From an uncultured Eubacteriales bacterium (GTDB lineage Bacteria > Bacillota > Clostridia > Oscillospirales > Oscillospiraceae), in the NCBI GenBank assembly GCA_900553805.1, contig USEU01000025.1, positions 1-27,356 on the forward strand: 27,356 nt of DNA. The letters run 5' to 3'. Under the pieces are notes generated by a model. That model was not told the DNA's origin and did not search any database. It saw only the letters and a list, made by a program, of their open reading frames with translations. Each line of letters begins with the position of its first letter. Within the stretch, counting starts at the first letter, position 1. The position numbers and the translations under genes were made by a program. Below, in pieces: positions 15,832-22,296 of the stretch.

Positions 15832-15943
15832 AAAAGCGGGCCACCGAAGTGACCCGCCAGCGCTCAGAGAATCAGGGCAGCACTCCCACATCTCCGAGCT
15901 TAGGGCGACGGCTGCCCGTTCCGTCCTCTAATTCTCTTTGGTA
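15832..15943 (-). ncRNA. Candidate structured small RNA with own promoter and terminator
   Basis: Read on minus, a promoter-like pair precedes a strongly structured ~110-base stretch. A closing stem AGAGAAT/ATTCTCT pairs 15931-15937 with 15866-15872. A second stem GGGCAGC/GCTGCCC pairs 15911-15917 with 15875-15881, leaving a 13-base bulge on the 5' side against two bases on the 3' side. The 29-base apical region is GC-rich and probably folds further. The transcript ends in a UUCG-capped terminator (15836-15857) with four T. It lies downstream of the response regulator and I do not recognise the family. It could be a trans-acting sRNA or a stabilised 3' UTR; a 20-42 codon frame overlaps its first bases. 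Confidence 0.6.
15836..15857 (-). terminator. UUCG-tetraloop terminator of the small RNA
   Basis: On minus GCGGGTCAC-TTCG-GTGGCCCGC, a 9-bp stem with one G-U pair and a UUCG loop, followed by TTTT (15832-15835). There is no T run on the plus side, so it acts on minus. Confidence 0.82.
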
Positions 15944-16056
15944 ATTATATTATAGTCCAGAGGGAAAAATACGTCTATTTCCTGCGCCATTCTCTTTCCT
16001 TCTTCCCGTCTCCAGTCCTCTGTGGCAGTCTCATCCCGCTCCATGGTCTCCATCAT
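15928..16056 (-). CDS. Possible small protein (42 or 20 aa) downstream of the response regulator
   Basis: An open frame of 42 codons starts 15 bases past the response-regulator stop and ends at TAG 15928-15930. An internal ATG at 15988-15990 has a better ribosome site (AAGGA, six bases upstream) and would give 20 residues, MAQEIDVFFPLDYNIITKEN. The first part is charged and rich in Glu and Arg; the last part is hydrophobic with aromatic residues. The TATAAT proposed as the small-RNA -10 lies within this frame, so the two readings compete. I recognise no family, and a frame this short can occur by chance. Confidence 0.3.
   Translation of the reverse strand: MMETMERDETATEDWRREEGKRMAQEIDVFFPLDYNIITKEN
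15949..15977 (-). promoter_or_regulatory. Candidate promoter of the small RNA
   Basis: -10 TATAAT (15949-15954, perfect, with a second overlapping TATAAT at 15944-15949) and -35 TAGACG (15972-15977, 4 of 6), spacer 17. Transcription would begin near 15942, just before the closing stem of the structured RNA. Confidence 0.6.
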
Positions 16057-16071
16057 TGTGAGATCAGCGGA

Positions 16072-16812
16072 TCAGATACGCAGGGTGTTGCGGAATTCGT
16101 TGGCACTCATGCCCTCCAGCTTTTTGAAGGTGCGGGCGAAGTGCGCTGTGTCGGTGTAGCCGACCATTTCGCCGATCTCGCCGATCTTCAGGCTGGGGTC
16201 GGACAACAGCACCTTGGCTTTCTGGATGCGGATGGCGTTGAGGATATCGTAGAAGCTCTTTTCCGTGTAGCGGTTGAGCAGCTTGGAAAGGTGCCACTGG
16301 GATACGTAGCAGCGGTCCGCCACCGCCTGCAGGGTCAGCTTTTCCCGGTAGTGGGACTGCATGTAGGCGCAGGCCTGGTCTACGATGAAGCTGCCCGCGG
16401 TCTGGCTCTGTTCCTCTGCCTCCGCCTCGGGAGGGAGCTTTTCCAGGCGGCTGACCATGGTTTGCAGCGCCTCGTTGATCTCGTCCATCTTGGTGGGCTT
16501 GAGCAGGAACCGGCACACACCCAGGCGGATGGCCTCCTGGGCATAGGCAAAGTCCCGGTAGCCGGTCATCACGGTCACCTGCATATTGGGGAACTCGCTG
16601 CGCAGGCCCGCCAGCATGGTAAGCCCATTCTGGCCGGGCATACGGATGTCGGTAAAGAGAATATGGGGGTGGAAGGCGCGGATGGCATCGGCCCCGGACG
16701 CGGCGTCGTTGGCGGTGGAAACCACCTGGCAGCCGTAGTCGGCCCATTTTACCACCTTGCGCAGGCCCTCTACAATAATGCTCTCATCATCAATCAGCAC
16801 AACTCGGTACAT
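16072..16812 (-). CDS. Response regulator with AraC-type DNA-binding domain, YesN-like
   Basis: 246 aa, cytoplasmic. Residues 1-125 are a receiver domain: acidic pair DD at 8-9, phospho-acceptor Asp55 in ILFTDIRMP, and the conserved lysine in FLLKPTK. After a Glu-rich linker, residues ~145-246 carry two helix-turn-helix motifs (LQAVADRCYVSQWHLSKLL and IGEIGEMVGYTDTAHFARTF). This is shorter than many YesN proteins, which have an extra middle domain. It lies 47 bases after the second permease. Its partner is almost surely the YesM-like kinase at 20490. It is expected to activate the sugar transporter and perhaps the phosphorylase operon in response to an extracellular sugar. Confidence 0.95.
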   Translation of the reverse strand: MYRVVLIDDESIIVEGLRKVVKWADYGCQVVSTANDAASGADAIRAFHPHILFTDIRMPGQNGLTMLAGLRSEFPNMQVTVMTGYRDFAYAQEAIRLGVCRFLLKPTKMDEINEALQTMVSRLEKLPPEAEAEEQSQTAGSFIVDQACAYMQSHYREKLTLQAVADRCYVSQWHLSKLLNRYTEKSFYDILNAIRIQKAKVLLSDPSLKIGEIGEMVGYTDTAHFARTFKKLEGMSANEFRNTLRI

Positions 16813-16834
16813 GCATATCGCCCCCTAACAGGGC

Positions 16835-16863
16835 ATTGTACACCACAATCCCCGGAAAATCAA
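16835..16863 (-). promoter_or_regulatory. Possible internal promoter for the response regulator
   Basis: -35 TTGATT (16858-16863, overlapping the permease stop) and -10 TACAAT (16835-16840, 5 of 6), spacer 17, 22 bases upstream of the start codon. It could give basal regulator expression independent of the transporter promoter. Confidence 0.4.
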
Positions 16864-17717
16864 CCCTTCACTGCACCGGCGGTGAGGCCCTTGATGATGT
16901 GCTTTTGCAGGCACATGTACACAATGAGCACCGGCATGACCACCAGCATCACGGAGGAGGCCATCAGGCCGTAGTTCACGCCCGCCTGAGAGCTGATCTC
17001 GTTGAGCAGGCCCGTGATGGCCCGCTCCTGGGGATAGCGCAGGAAGAAGGACTGGGTAAACAGGTCATTGTAGCTCCACAGGAACGCAAAGATGGCCACG
17101 GTGGCAAAGGAGGACTTGGCGGCAGGGACGATGATGCGGAAGAAGATCTGGAATACGTTGCAGCCGTCCAGGTACGCGCTCTCCTCCAGCTCGATGGGAA
17201 CCGACTGGATAAAGCCTTTCAGTATCACGATGGCAAAGCACAGGTTGCCCGCGATCTGAGGCAGCGCAGTCGCCACCAAGCTCAGCCAGCGGTTGCCGGT
17301 ACCGGCCACGCCCATGAGCACCTGCATCCGAAACACGGGGATGATGGTGGAGAACACAGGGAACATCATGCCGGCCATGACCAGGCTCTGCAGGAAGCCC
17401 CGGCCGCGGAAGCGGTAGCGGCACAGGCCATAGGCGGCCAGACCAGCCAGGATGACCACCACGATGGTGACGGTGCCGGAGATCAGGATGGAGTTCAGGT
17501 AGGCGTTGCCAAAGTCGGAGCGCTCCATGGCCACCTTGTAGTTGTCCATGGTAAAGGCCTCTCCCAGGGGGATGGAGAAGGAATCGGTGAGGATCAGGCC
17601 CTTCTTGCGGAAGGAGTTGAGGATGACCCAGATAAAGGGGTACACAGTGGTCAGGCCCCAGAGGGTGAGCACGATATACGTCACGACCTTGCTGACGCTG
17701 AATTTCTTTTCGATCAT
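16860..17717 (-). CDS. Sugar ABC transporter permease, MalG-like (CUT1)
   Basis: 285 aa from the ATG at 17715-17717, which follows a strong GGAGGGCGG; the open frame continues upstream but without a start signal and into the neighbouring gene. Six hydrophobic helices are seen, the first at about residues 10-32 (VVTYIVLTLWGLTTVYPFIWVIL). The EAA loop that contacts the ATPase is present as ELEESAYLDGCNVFQIFFRIIVP. It pairs with the MalF-like permease 13 bases upstream. No ATPase gene is in the cluster, so a shared MsmX/MsmK-type ATPase encoded elsewhere should serve it. Substrate is inferred from the neighbouring phosphorylase to be a GlcNAc disaccharide or related glycan. Confidence 0.93.
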   Translation of the reverse strand: MIEKKFSVSKVVTYIVLTLWGLTTVYPFIWVILNSFRKKGLILTDSFSIPLGEAFTMDNYKVAMERSDFGNAYLNSILISGTVTIVVVILAGLAAYGLCRYRFRGRGFLQSLVMAGMMFPVFSTIIPVFRMQVLMGVAGTGNRWLSLVATALPQIAGNLCFAIVILKGFIQSVPIELEESAYLDGCNVFQIFFRIIVPAAKSSFATVAIFAFLWSYNDLFTQSFFLRYPQERAITGLLNEISSQAGVNYGLMASSVMLVVMPVLIVYMCLQKHIIKGLTAGAVKG

Positions 17718-17730
17718 ATATCCGCCCTCC

Positions 17731-18657
17731 TTAGCAATCTTCCGTGGGCTTGAATACCCGGTTGGCGACATTGGACAGAATCACGCCAAGCACCACGATC
17801 AAAACGGCGATGGTGCTGCCGTAGTCTACGTTCATTTTGTTGAAGGTCTGGTCATACATGTAGGTGCCGGTGAGCCAGCCCTGATTGTTGGGCATACCCG
17901 CGCCGAACATGACCCAGGGCAGGTCAAAGACCTTCAGTGCGCCGGTGACGGCCAGCACCAGGCAGGTGCACAGCACGTTGCGCAGCATGGGAAGCGTGAT
18001 GTAACGAATCTTTTTCAGGCCGGAAGCGCCGTCCAACGCGGCGGCCTCAAACAGGTCGCTGGAGATATTGTTCAGGCCGGTGATCAGAATGACGAAATAG
18101 AAGCCGACATACTGCCAGATGACCGGCAGGAACATGGTGGTCATATAGTGGGCCTGGTCCTTCCAGTCCAGCCACTTGACCACAAGCTTGCCGCTGGCCT
18201 TGACCTCCGATTCCAGGAGACCCATCTTCAGCAGCAGCTGGTTGACCATGCCGCCCTTGTACAGGAACATCAGATTGAACATCAGGCCCAGGGCGGTAGC
18301 GGAAATGACGATGGGGAAGAAATAGACGGTACGGAATACCTTGGAGCCGACCCGGATGGAATCCACCAGCAGCGCCAGGATCAGGGCGATGCCCACCTGG
18401 AACACAACGGTGCACACGGTGAGGATCACGGTGTTTTTCAGTGCGGTGCGCATGTTCGGGTCGGTGAGCATGCGTGCATAGTTCTCATACCAGGGATCAT
18501 TGACGCCATCGGCCGCGCGCCCCAGTCCGCCGATATCCAGGAACGTATTGAAAATGTTTTGCAGGAAGGGATAATACAGATAGGCAATCAGAAAGACAAA
18601 TGCCGGGAGCAGGAAGAGCAGCAGCGGCGATTTTTTCTTATAGATCATGGAGCTCAT
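17731..18657 (-). CDS. Sugar ABC transporter permease, MalF-like (CUT1)
   Basis: 308 aa, six predicted membrane helices, with an N-terminal KKKSPLLLFLLPAFVFLIAYLYYPF segment typical of CUT1 MalF/UgpA-type permeases. The EAA loop reads DLFEAAALDGASGLKKIRYITLP. The start at 18655-18657 has AAGGATGG upstream; an in-frame ATG three codons later is also possible. It follows the binding-protein gene after an 84-base gap that contains a 13-bp stem-loop, which may lower permease output relative to the binding protein. Confidence 0.94.
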   Translation of the reverse strand: MSSMIYKKKSPLLLFLLPAFVFLIAYLYYPFLQNIFNTFLDIGGLGRAADGVNDPWYENYARMLTDPNMRTALKNTVILTVCTVVFQVGIALILALLVDSIRVGSKVFRTVYFFPIVISATALGLMFNLMFLYKGGMVNQLLLKMGLLESEVKASGKLVVKWLDWKDQAHYMTTMFLPVIWQYVGFYFVILITGLNNISSDLFEAAALDGASGLKKIRYITLPMLRNVLCTCLVLAVTGALKVFDLPWVMFGAGMPNNQGWLTGTYMYDQTFNKMNVDYGSTIAVLIVVLGVILSNVANRVFKPTEDC

Positions 18658-18688
18658 AGCCGCACCATCCTTTTTGTTGAGATAAGGC

Positions 18689-18717
18689 GGGGGCCGCTGC
18701 CTTTGGCAGCAGCCCCC
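18689..18717 (-). terminator. Intercistronic stem-loop between binding protein and permease genes
   Basis: On minus, a 13-bp stem GGGGGCTGCTGCC (18705-18717) with 18689-18701 (one G-U pair) and a 3-base AAA loop. It is followed by GCCTTATC rather than a T run. This suits a partial terminator or an RNA-stabilising 3' structure that raises binding-protein mRNA over permease mRNA, a common arrangement in sugar ABC operons. Confidence 0.65.
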
Positions 18718-18741
18718 ATTGAGGAAATAATGCCCTAAGAC

Positions 18742-20013
18742 TCAGTTGAGCTTCATTGCGGACTCAACGGCCTCGGCAGCAGTCATCTGGCCGGAAACGA
18801 CCTTCTGAACGTTGGCGAACAGGTCGCCCTTGGCTTCGGCAGTGATGGTATCCTGCACAGCGCCGACCACGCCGGTGATGTTGGCGTTGCAGGCGGCAGC
18901 GGACTGCTGGATGGCATTCAGGCCGCTGGGGGTAGCACCGTTCTTCAGAGCGGTGACTTCGGTGGTGACGAACTTGCTCAGGGTCTCATCGCTGGTCAGC
19001 TGGGAAACGAACTCAACAGCGGCAGCCTGCTTGGCGGGATCGTCCCAAGCCTTGCGGGTGATGAAGTAGCCCATGGAGATGCCGCCGATGGCATCGGTAG
19101 CGGGGCGCTCGCCCTTGCCGGGCACGCAGCAGACGACGTAGTCTTCCAGGTTGTCAGCGTGGTTCTCGGAGAAGTAGCCGCACTTCCAGGAGCCGTCGAT
19201 CAGGAAAGCAGCTTCGCCTTCGCCGAACAGGGAAACGGTCTCAGCATCGGTAGCGGTCAGGGTGTTCTCGGGGAAGTAGCCGGCCTCGTACAGAGCCTTC
19301 AGGTCTTCCAGGGCAGCGATCCACTTCTGGGCGACGGCGTCGTCGACCAGCTTGCCGTTCTCGTCAACAGTGGGGACTTCCAGCTGGGTGGCCAGGGAGC
19401 CATTGTTCATAACGGCGAACTCGAACCAGTAGTGAGGAACCTCGAACAGGGAGCAGGCGATGGGGGTGTAGCCGGCTTCCTTGATGGTCTCGCAGTCAGC
19501 CAGGAACTGTTCCCAGGTGTAGTCGGGGCCGGGGACCTCAACGCCGCAGGCATCCAGGACGGCCTTGTTGACGAACATGTTCTCCCAGAAACCAGCGGAG
19601 GGAACAGCGTAGTGCTTGCCGTCAGCGGCGACAGCCATCATGGAATCCTTCATGTTGGCGGCGTAGTCGGGGTAGACGGAGCGGATCTCTTCGATGGAGA
19701 CGACCTTGTTGTTGTTGACAAAGGGATCGGCGTCGGCGTTGGTGAAGAAGAACAGGACATCGGGCTCGGAGCCGGTCTCGAAGTCGGTCAGAACCTTGGC
19801 CTTCCACTGCTCATTGGAAGTGGCGGAGCCATCGTTGACCTTATTGCCAGTGGAAGCTTCGTAGGCAGCGACAGCGTCCTCGAAGTTCTTGCGGTTGCCA
19901 TCATCGCCGCCGTAAGAGGTGACGACGTTCAGGGTGACGGAGTCGGCGTGTGCGCAGACGACAAAGCCCAGACACATGGCGACGACGAGCAGGAATGCAG
20001 TGATCTTTTTCAT
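18742..20013 (-). CDS. Extracellular sugar-binding protein of the CUT1 transporter
   Basis: 423 aa, family 1 solute-binding protein fold. Residues 1-24 form a signal peptide ending AHA-DS, which suits signal peptidase I. There is no good lipobox: the two cysteines are preceded by VAM and FVV. The mature start (LNVVTSYGGDDGNRKNFEDAV) and the later ADGKHYAVPSAGFWENMFVNK and ADPFVNNNK segments are typical of oligosaccharide-binding proteins. Strong site AAAGGAG upstream of the ATG. It is the first gene of the transporter operon. The nearby GH94 enzyme suggests a GlcNAc disaccharide as ligand, but the binding residues cannot be judged from sequence alone. Confidence 0.93.
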   Translation of the reverse strand: MKKITAFLLVVAMCLGFVVCAHADSVTLNVVTSYGGDDGNRKNFEDAVAAYEASTGNKVNDGSATSNEQWKAKVLTDFETGSEPDVLFFFTNADADPFVNNNKVVSIEEIRSVYPDYAANMKDSMMAVAADGKHYAVPSAGFWENMFVNKAVLDACGVEVPGPDYTWEQFLADCETIKEAGYTPIACSLFEVPHYWFEFAVMNNGSLATQLEVPTVDENGKLVDDAVAQKWIAALEDLKALYEAGYFPENTLTATDAETVSLFGEGEAAFLIDGSWKCGYFSENHADNLEDYVVCCVPGKGERPATDAIGGISMGYFITRKAWDDPAKQAAAVEFVSQLTSDETLSKFVTTEVTALKNGATPSGLNAIQQSAAACNANITGVVGAVQDTITAEAKGDLFANVQKVVSGQMTAAEAVESAMKLN

Positions 20014-20038
20014 GATGTTCGCTCCTTTAATTTAATTG

Positions 20039-20057
20039 TGACATTTCACTCATGTCA
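20039..20057. promoter_or_regulatory. Inverted repeat in the binding-protein leader
   Basis: TGACAT (20039-20044) and ATGTCA (20052-20057) with a 7-base spacer lie between the -10 box and the start codon. It could be a repressor site or a small leader hairpin. Its short arms make chance possible. Confidence 0.35.
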
Positions 20058-20065
20058 GTGTCTGC

Positions 20066-20094
20066 ATTATACAAAAAGCAAACAGCATGCACAA
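20066..20094 (-). promoter_or_regulatory. Promoter of the sugar transporter operon
   Basis: Perfect -10 TATAAT (20066-20071) with a weak -35 TTGTGC (20089-20094), spacer 17. A good -10 with a poor -35 fits a promoter that depends on an activator such as the adjacent YesN-type regulator. Confidence 0.6.
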
Positions 20095-20255
20095 TCCCCC
20101 CGCTTGTGGTTTCTTGTCCATCCTTGGCACCTTGCCTGAAAATGGCAAACACGACGCCAATAATTCATCCATATTGCAGGCGTCCCTATTCACATTGCCC
20201 GAAAGAAGCGCTCTTCAGGGCATCGGATTGAATGTATTTGCCAATCCCCCGCCCC

Positions 20256-20489
20256 TTGGCTCCCCTGAAAGGGGAGCTGGCAGCCCGTAGGGCTGACTGA
20301 GGGGTTTGCGGTAGGCAGTCACGCCTTTATGAAATCCCGGACGAATTCGTACAATCCCCCCTTGGCTTACCCCCGAGGGAAGCCAAGTAGGTCTCTGCGG
20401 ATTTGCCCTAGGTTCCCTAAATGGCATTCTTTGTACCGCGAACCCCTCCGCCACGCTTACGCGCGGCCCTCCTCCCCTTTCAGGGGAGG
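20256..20489. repeat. Paired-hairpin inverted repeat element (copy B)
   Basis: Two inverted half-units face each other. Left: hairpin 1 CTCCCC/GGGGAG (20260-20265, 20271-20276), hairpin 2 CAGCCC/GGGCTG (20281-20286, 20290-20295), then GAGGGGTTTGCGGTA. Right, inverted: hairpin 1 CCTCCCC/GGGGAGG (20471-20477, 20483-20489) and hairpin 2 CCACGC/GCGCGG (20451-20456, 20461-20466, pairing with a G-U on minus). The 17 bases of hairpin 1 are identical in both halves. The middle holds another palindrome, CTTGGCTT/AAGCCAAG (20361-20368, 20380-20387). It fills most of the gap between the kinase stop and the transporter promoter. Between 20100 and 20250 I see only small imperfect palindromes and no gene. 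Confidence 0.8.
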
Positions 20490-22151
20490 TTATGGAGCTG
20501 GGAAGTGGAGGCGGGCGAGGATGGTGCCGGGGGCGGTTTCCTCGATGGTCAGGCCGCCCGCGTCGCCGTAGAGCAGCTTCAGACGGCGGTAGACGTTGCG
20601 CAGGCCCACCCGGCCGCTGCCAGTGTACTCCGCCGAGGTCAGCTGGCGGATGTTCTCCCGATCCTTGTCGGTCATGGTGCCGTCGTGCTCCACCTCCAGG
20701 ACGATCTCCCCCGCCTCCCGGCGGGCACGGAGGGTCAGCCTGCCGCCCCGGTTGGCGGTGATATCATGCTCCACCGCGTTTTCCACGATGGGCTGCAAAA
20801 TGAGCCTGGGGATCAGCTGGGCGGCCATCTCATCCGGGATCTCCTTGGTCACCCGCAGATTGCCGCCCAGGCGCTCACGGATGATGTAGAGATAGGCGTC
20901 CACATAGCCCAGCTCCTCGGAAAGGGGGATCTGCGCCCGTCCATCCCGGTCCAGCGCCGCCGTGAGCATGGTGGAAAGGGCCTCGATCATGGCGCATACC
21001 CGCTCGTTGTCGGCCAGGCGGGCCTCCCAGCTGATGATCTCCAGGGTGTTGTTCAGGAAGTGGGGATTGATCTGGGATTGCAGCGCCTTGATCTGGGCCT
21101 TCTGCGCGGCCCGCTGCTCCTGATAGGAGCGCTCGAACTGGTTCTTCAGCTCCGTGGACATGACGTTGAAATTGGCGTACAGCCTTTCAAACTCCGCGTT
21201 GGGGGCTGTTTTTTCGATCTGATAGCCCCGCTGGCCCGCCTGGATCTGGCCGTTGGCCTCCGCCAGAGTCTCCATGGGGAAGCTGACGTGCCGGTGGAAC
21301 AGGGCGATCATCACCAGCAGCAAAGGCAGCACCATCAGCGCCACCCCCAGCACCGCCCAGCGCAGCCAGGGGGTGTCCCGCCAGAGATCATAGGCCTCCG
21401 GGAAGGCGGACAGGGTGATCTTGTGGCCGTCGGCGTCCACGGTGTAGCGGATCTCGGTGTCGCTGCCCGGTTGGGTACCGTTGTCCATCCGGGTGAGCAC
21501 ACAATCGTCCACAGTCAGCGTCAGGCTGCTGACCCGCTGGACACCCTCCATGCTCTGCAAAACTACCGACGACTCCAGCAGCACCGTGATGGTGGCATAG
21601 GATTCAAAGCGGCTGTTGAGGATGTTGCGCGCCATATACAGCTCCCCATCCAGGTTATAAAAGCGGATATCGGTATCCGCGTCCTGCATGGCGTCTACGA
21701 TCCAGGGGGCGATCTGCTTCACCTGGGCCAGCAGGTCATGGCCGGTGGTGCCGCGGCAGAGCACATAGGCGTTGGCGCTCTCCCCTTCCCCCCAGAAATA
21801 CAGGAAGGCGGCCCGGTAGCGGCTCTCTCGGGAGAAATTCTGGGTCATATAATCGTTCACCGTGCGGTAAAGGCTGGCGCTGTCGCCGTCCTGCTGGAAG
21901 GTGCGGTAGCTGCTGCGGATGATGCCGTCATAGGATACCGCCTTGGAATCCCAGATGGCGTCCGCCAGATTGGTCCGCACCTGCTCCAGGGCATTGGCAG
22001 CCTCGGACTGGATCTGCTGCCGGATGGATTTCTGATAGTTGCTGTTCAGCAGCAGGCCGGACAACGTCACGATGCAGGCCACCGGCATCAGCCAGCAGAT
22101 CAGGATCGTGGTCACCAGCCCGGCCCGCAGAGAGATCCTTCGTTTGCCCAT
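20490..22151 (-). CDS. Sensor histidine kinase, YesM-like (His_kinase / HATPase_c)
   Basis: 553-aa membrane kinase. A first helix at about residues 11-34 and a second at 264-285 bracket an extracellular sensing region of ~230 residues. A HAMP-like linker follows (HRHVSFPMETLAEANGQIQAG, about 287-307). The phospho-acceptor is His364 in QINPHFLNNTLEII, the N-box is ILQPIVENAVEHD with Asn458, and GRVGLRNVYRRL is the G-box. This is the layout of kinases paired with YesN-type regulators that sense sugars outside the cell. ATG at 22149-22151 with AAGGAGG. It lies behind the terminator of the mutase gene; only a weak promoter (TTGGAG, TATTTC) is visible in the short gap. Confidence 0.94.
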   Translation of the reverse strand: MGKRRISLRAGLVTTILICWLMPVACIVTLSGLLLNSNYQKSIRQQIQSEAANALEQVRTNLADAIWDSKAVSYDGIIRSSYRTFQQDGDSASLYRTVNDYMTQNFSRESRYRAAFLYFWGEGESANAYVLCRGTTGHDLLAQVKQIAPWIVDAMQDADTDIRFYNLDGELYMARNILNSRFESYATITVLLESSVVLQSMEGVQRVSSLTLTVDDCVLTRMDNGTQPGSDTEIRYTVDADGHKITLSAFPEAYDLWRDTPWLRWAVLGVALMVLPLLLVMIALFHRHVSFPMETLAEANGQIQAGQRGYQIEKTAPNAEFERLYANFNVMSTELKNQFERSYQEQRAAQKAQIKALQSQINPHFLNNTLEIISWEARLADNERVCAMIEALSTMLTAALDRDGRAQIPLSEELGYVDAYLYIIRERLGGNLRVTKEIPDEMAAQLIPRLILQPIVENAVEHDITANRGGRLTLRARREAGEIVLEVEHDGTMTDKDRENIRQLTSAEYTGSGRVGLRNVYRRLKLLYGDAGGLTIEETAPGTILARLHFPAP

Positions 22152-22213
22152 TGTTCTTCCTCCTTCTTAAGAAACCTTTGAAATAAATCCTATCACATCT
22201 TTCTCCAAAAAGA

Positions 22214-22247
22214 AAGGGTGCATCTGCGGCAAAGCAGACGCACCCTT
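22214..22247 (-). terminator. Terminator downstream of the phosphohexomutase gene
   Basis: On minus a 14-bp stem AAGGGTGCGTCTGC (22234-22247) with 22214-22227 (one G-U pair), 6-base loop, followed by TCTTTTT. It separates the phosphorylase/mutase unit from the sensor kinase gene. Confidence 0.9.
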
Positions 22248-22296
22248 GCGGGGGAAACGGAGGAGAAGATCATCCTGGAAGATGGTGGTAGTGAAT

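Noticed and set aside
15866-15937. 5S rRNA or SRP RNA as an explanation of the structured RNA
   Set aside because: A few bases (TAAGCTC, GGGAGTG-CTGCC) recall 5S rRNA, but the conserved core and helix order are absent. The SRP GGAA-loop motif is also missing.
20100-20490. CRISPR array in the repeat-rich gap
   Set aside because: The repeats are inverted, of unequal length and unevenly spaced, with no spacer pattern and no cas genes.
22152-22213. Promoter for the sensor kinase (TTGGAG, 17 bases, TATTTC)
   Set aside because: The -10 matches only half the consensus and the -35 overlaps the T run of the terminator. I mention it in the kinase entry but do not list it as a feature.
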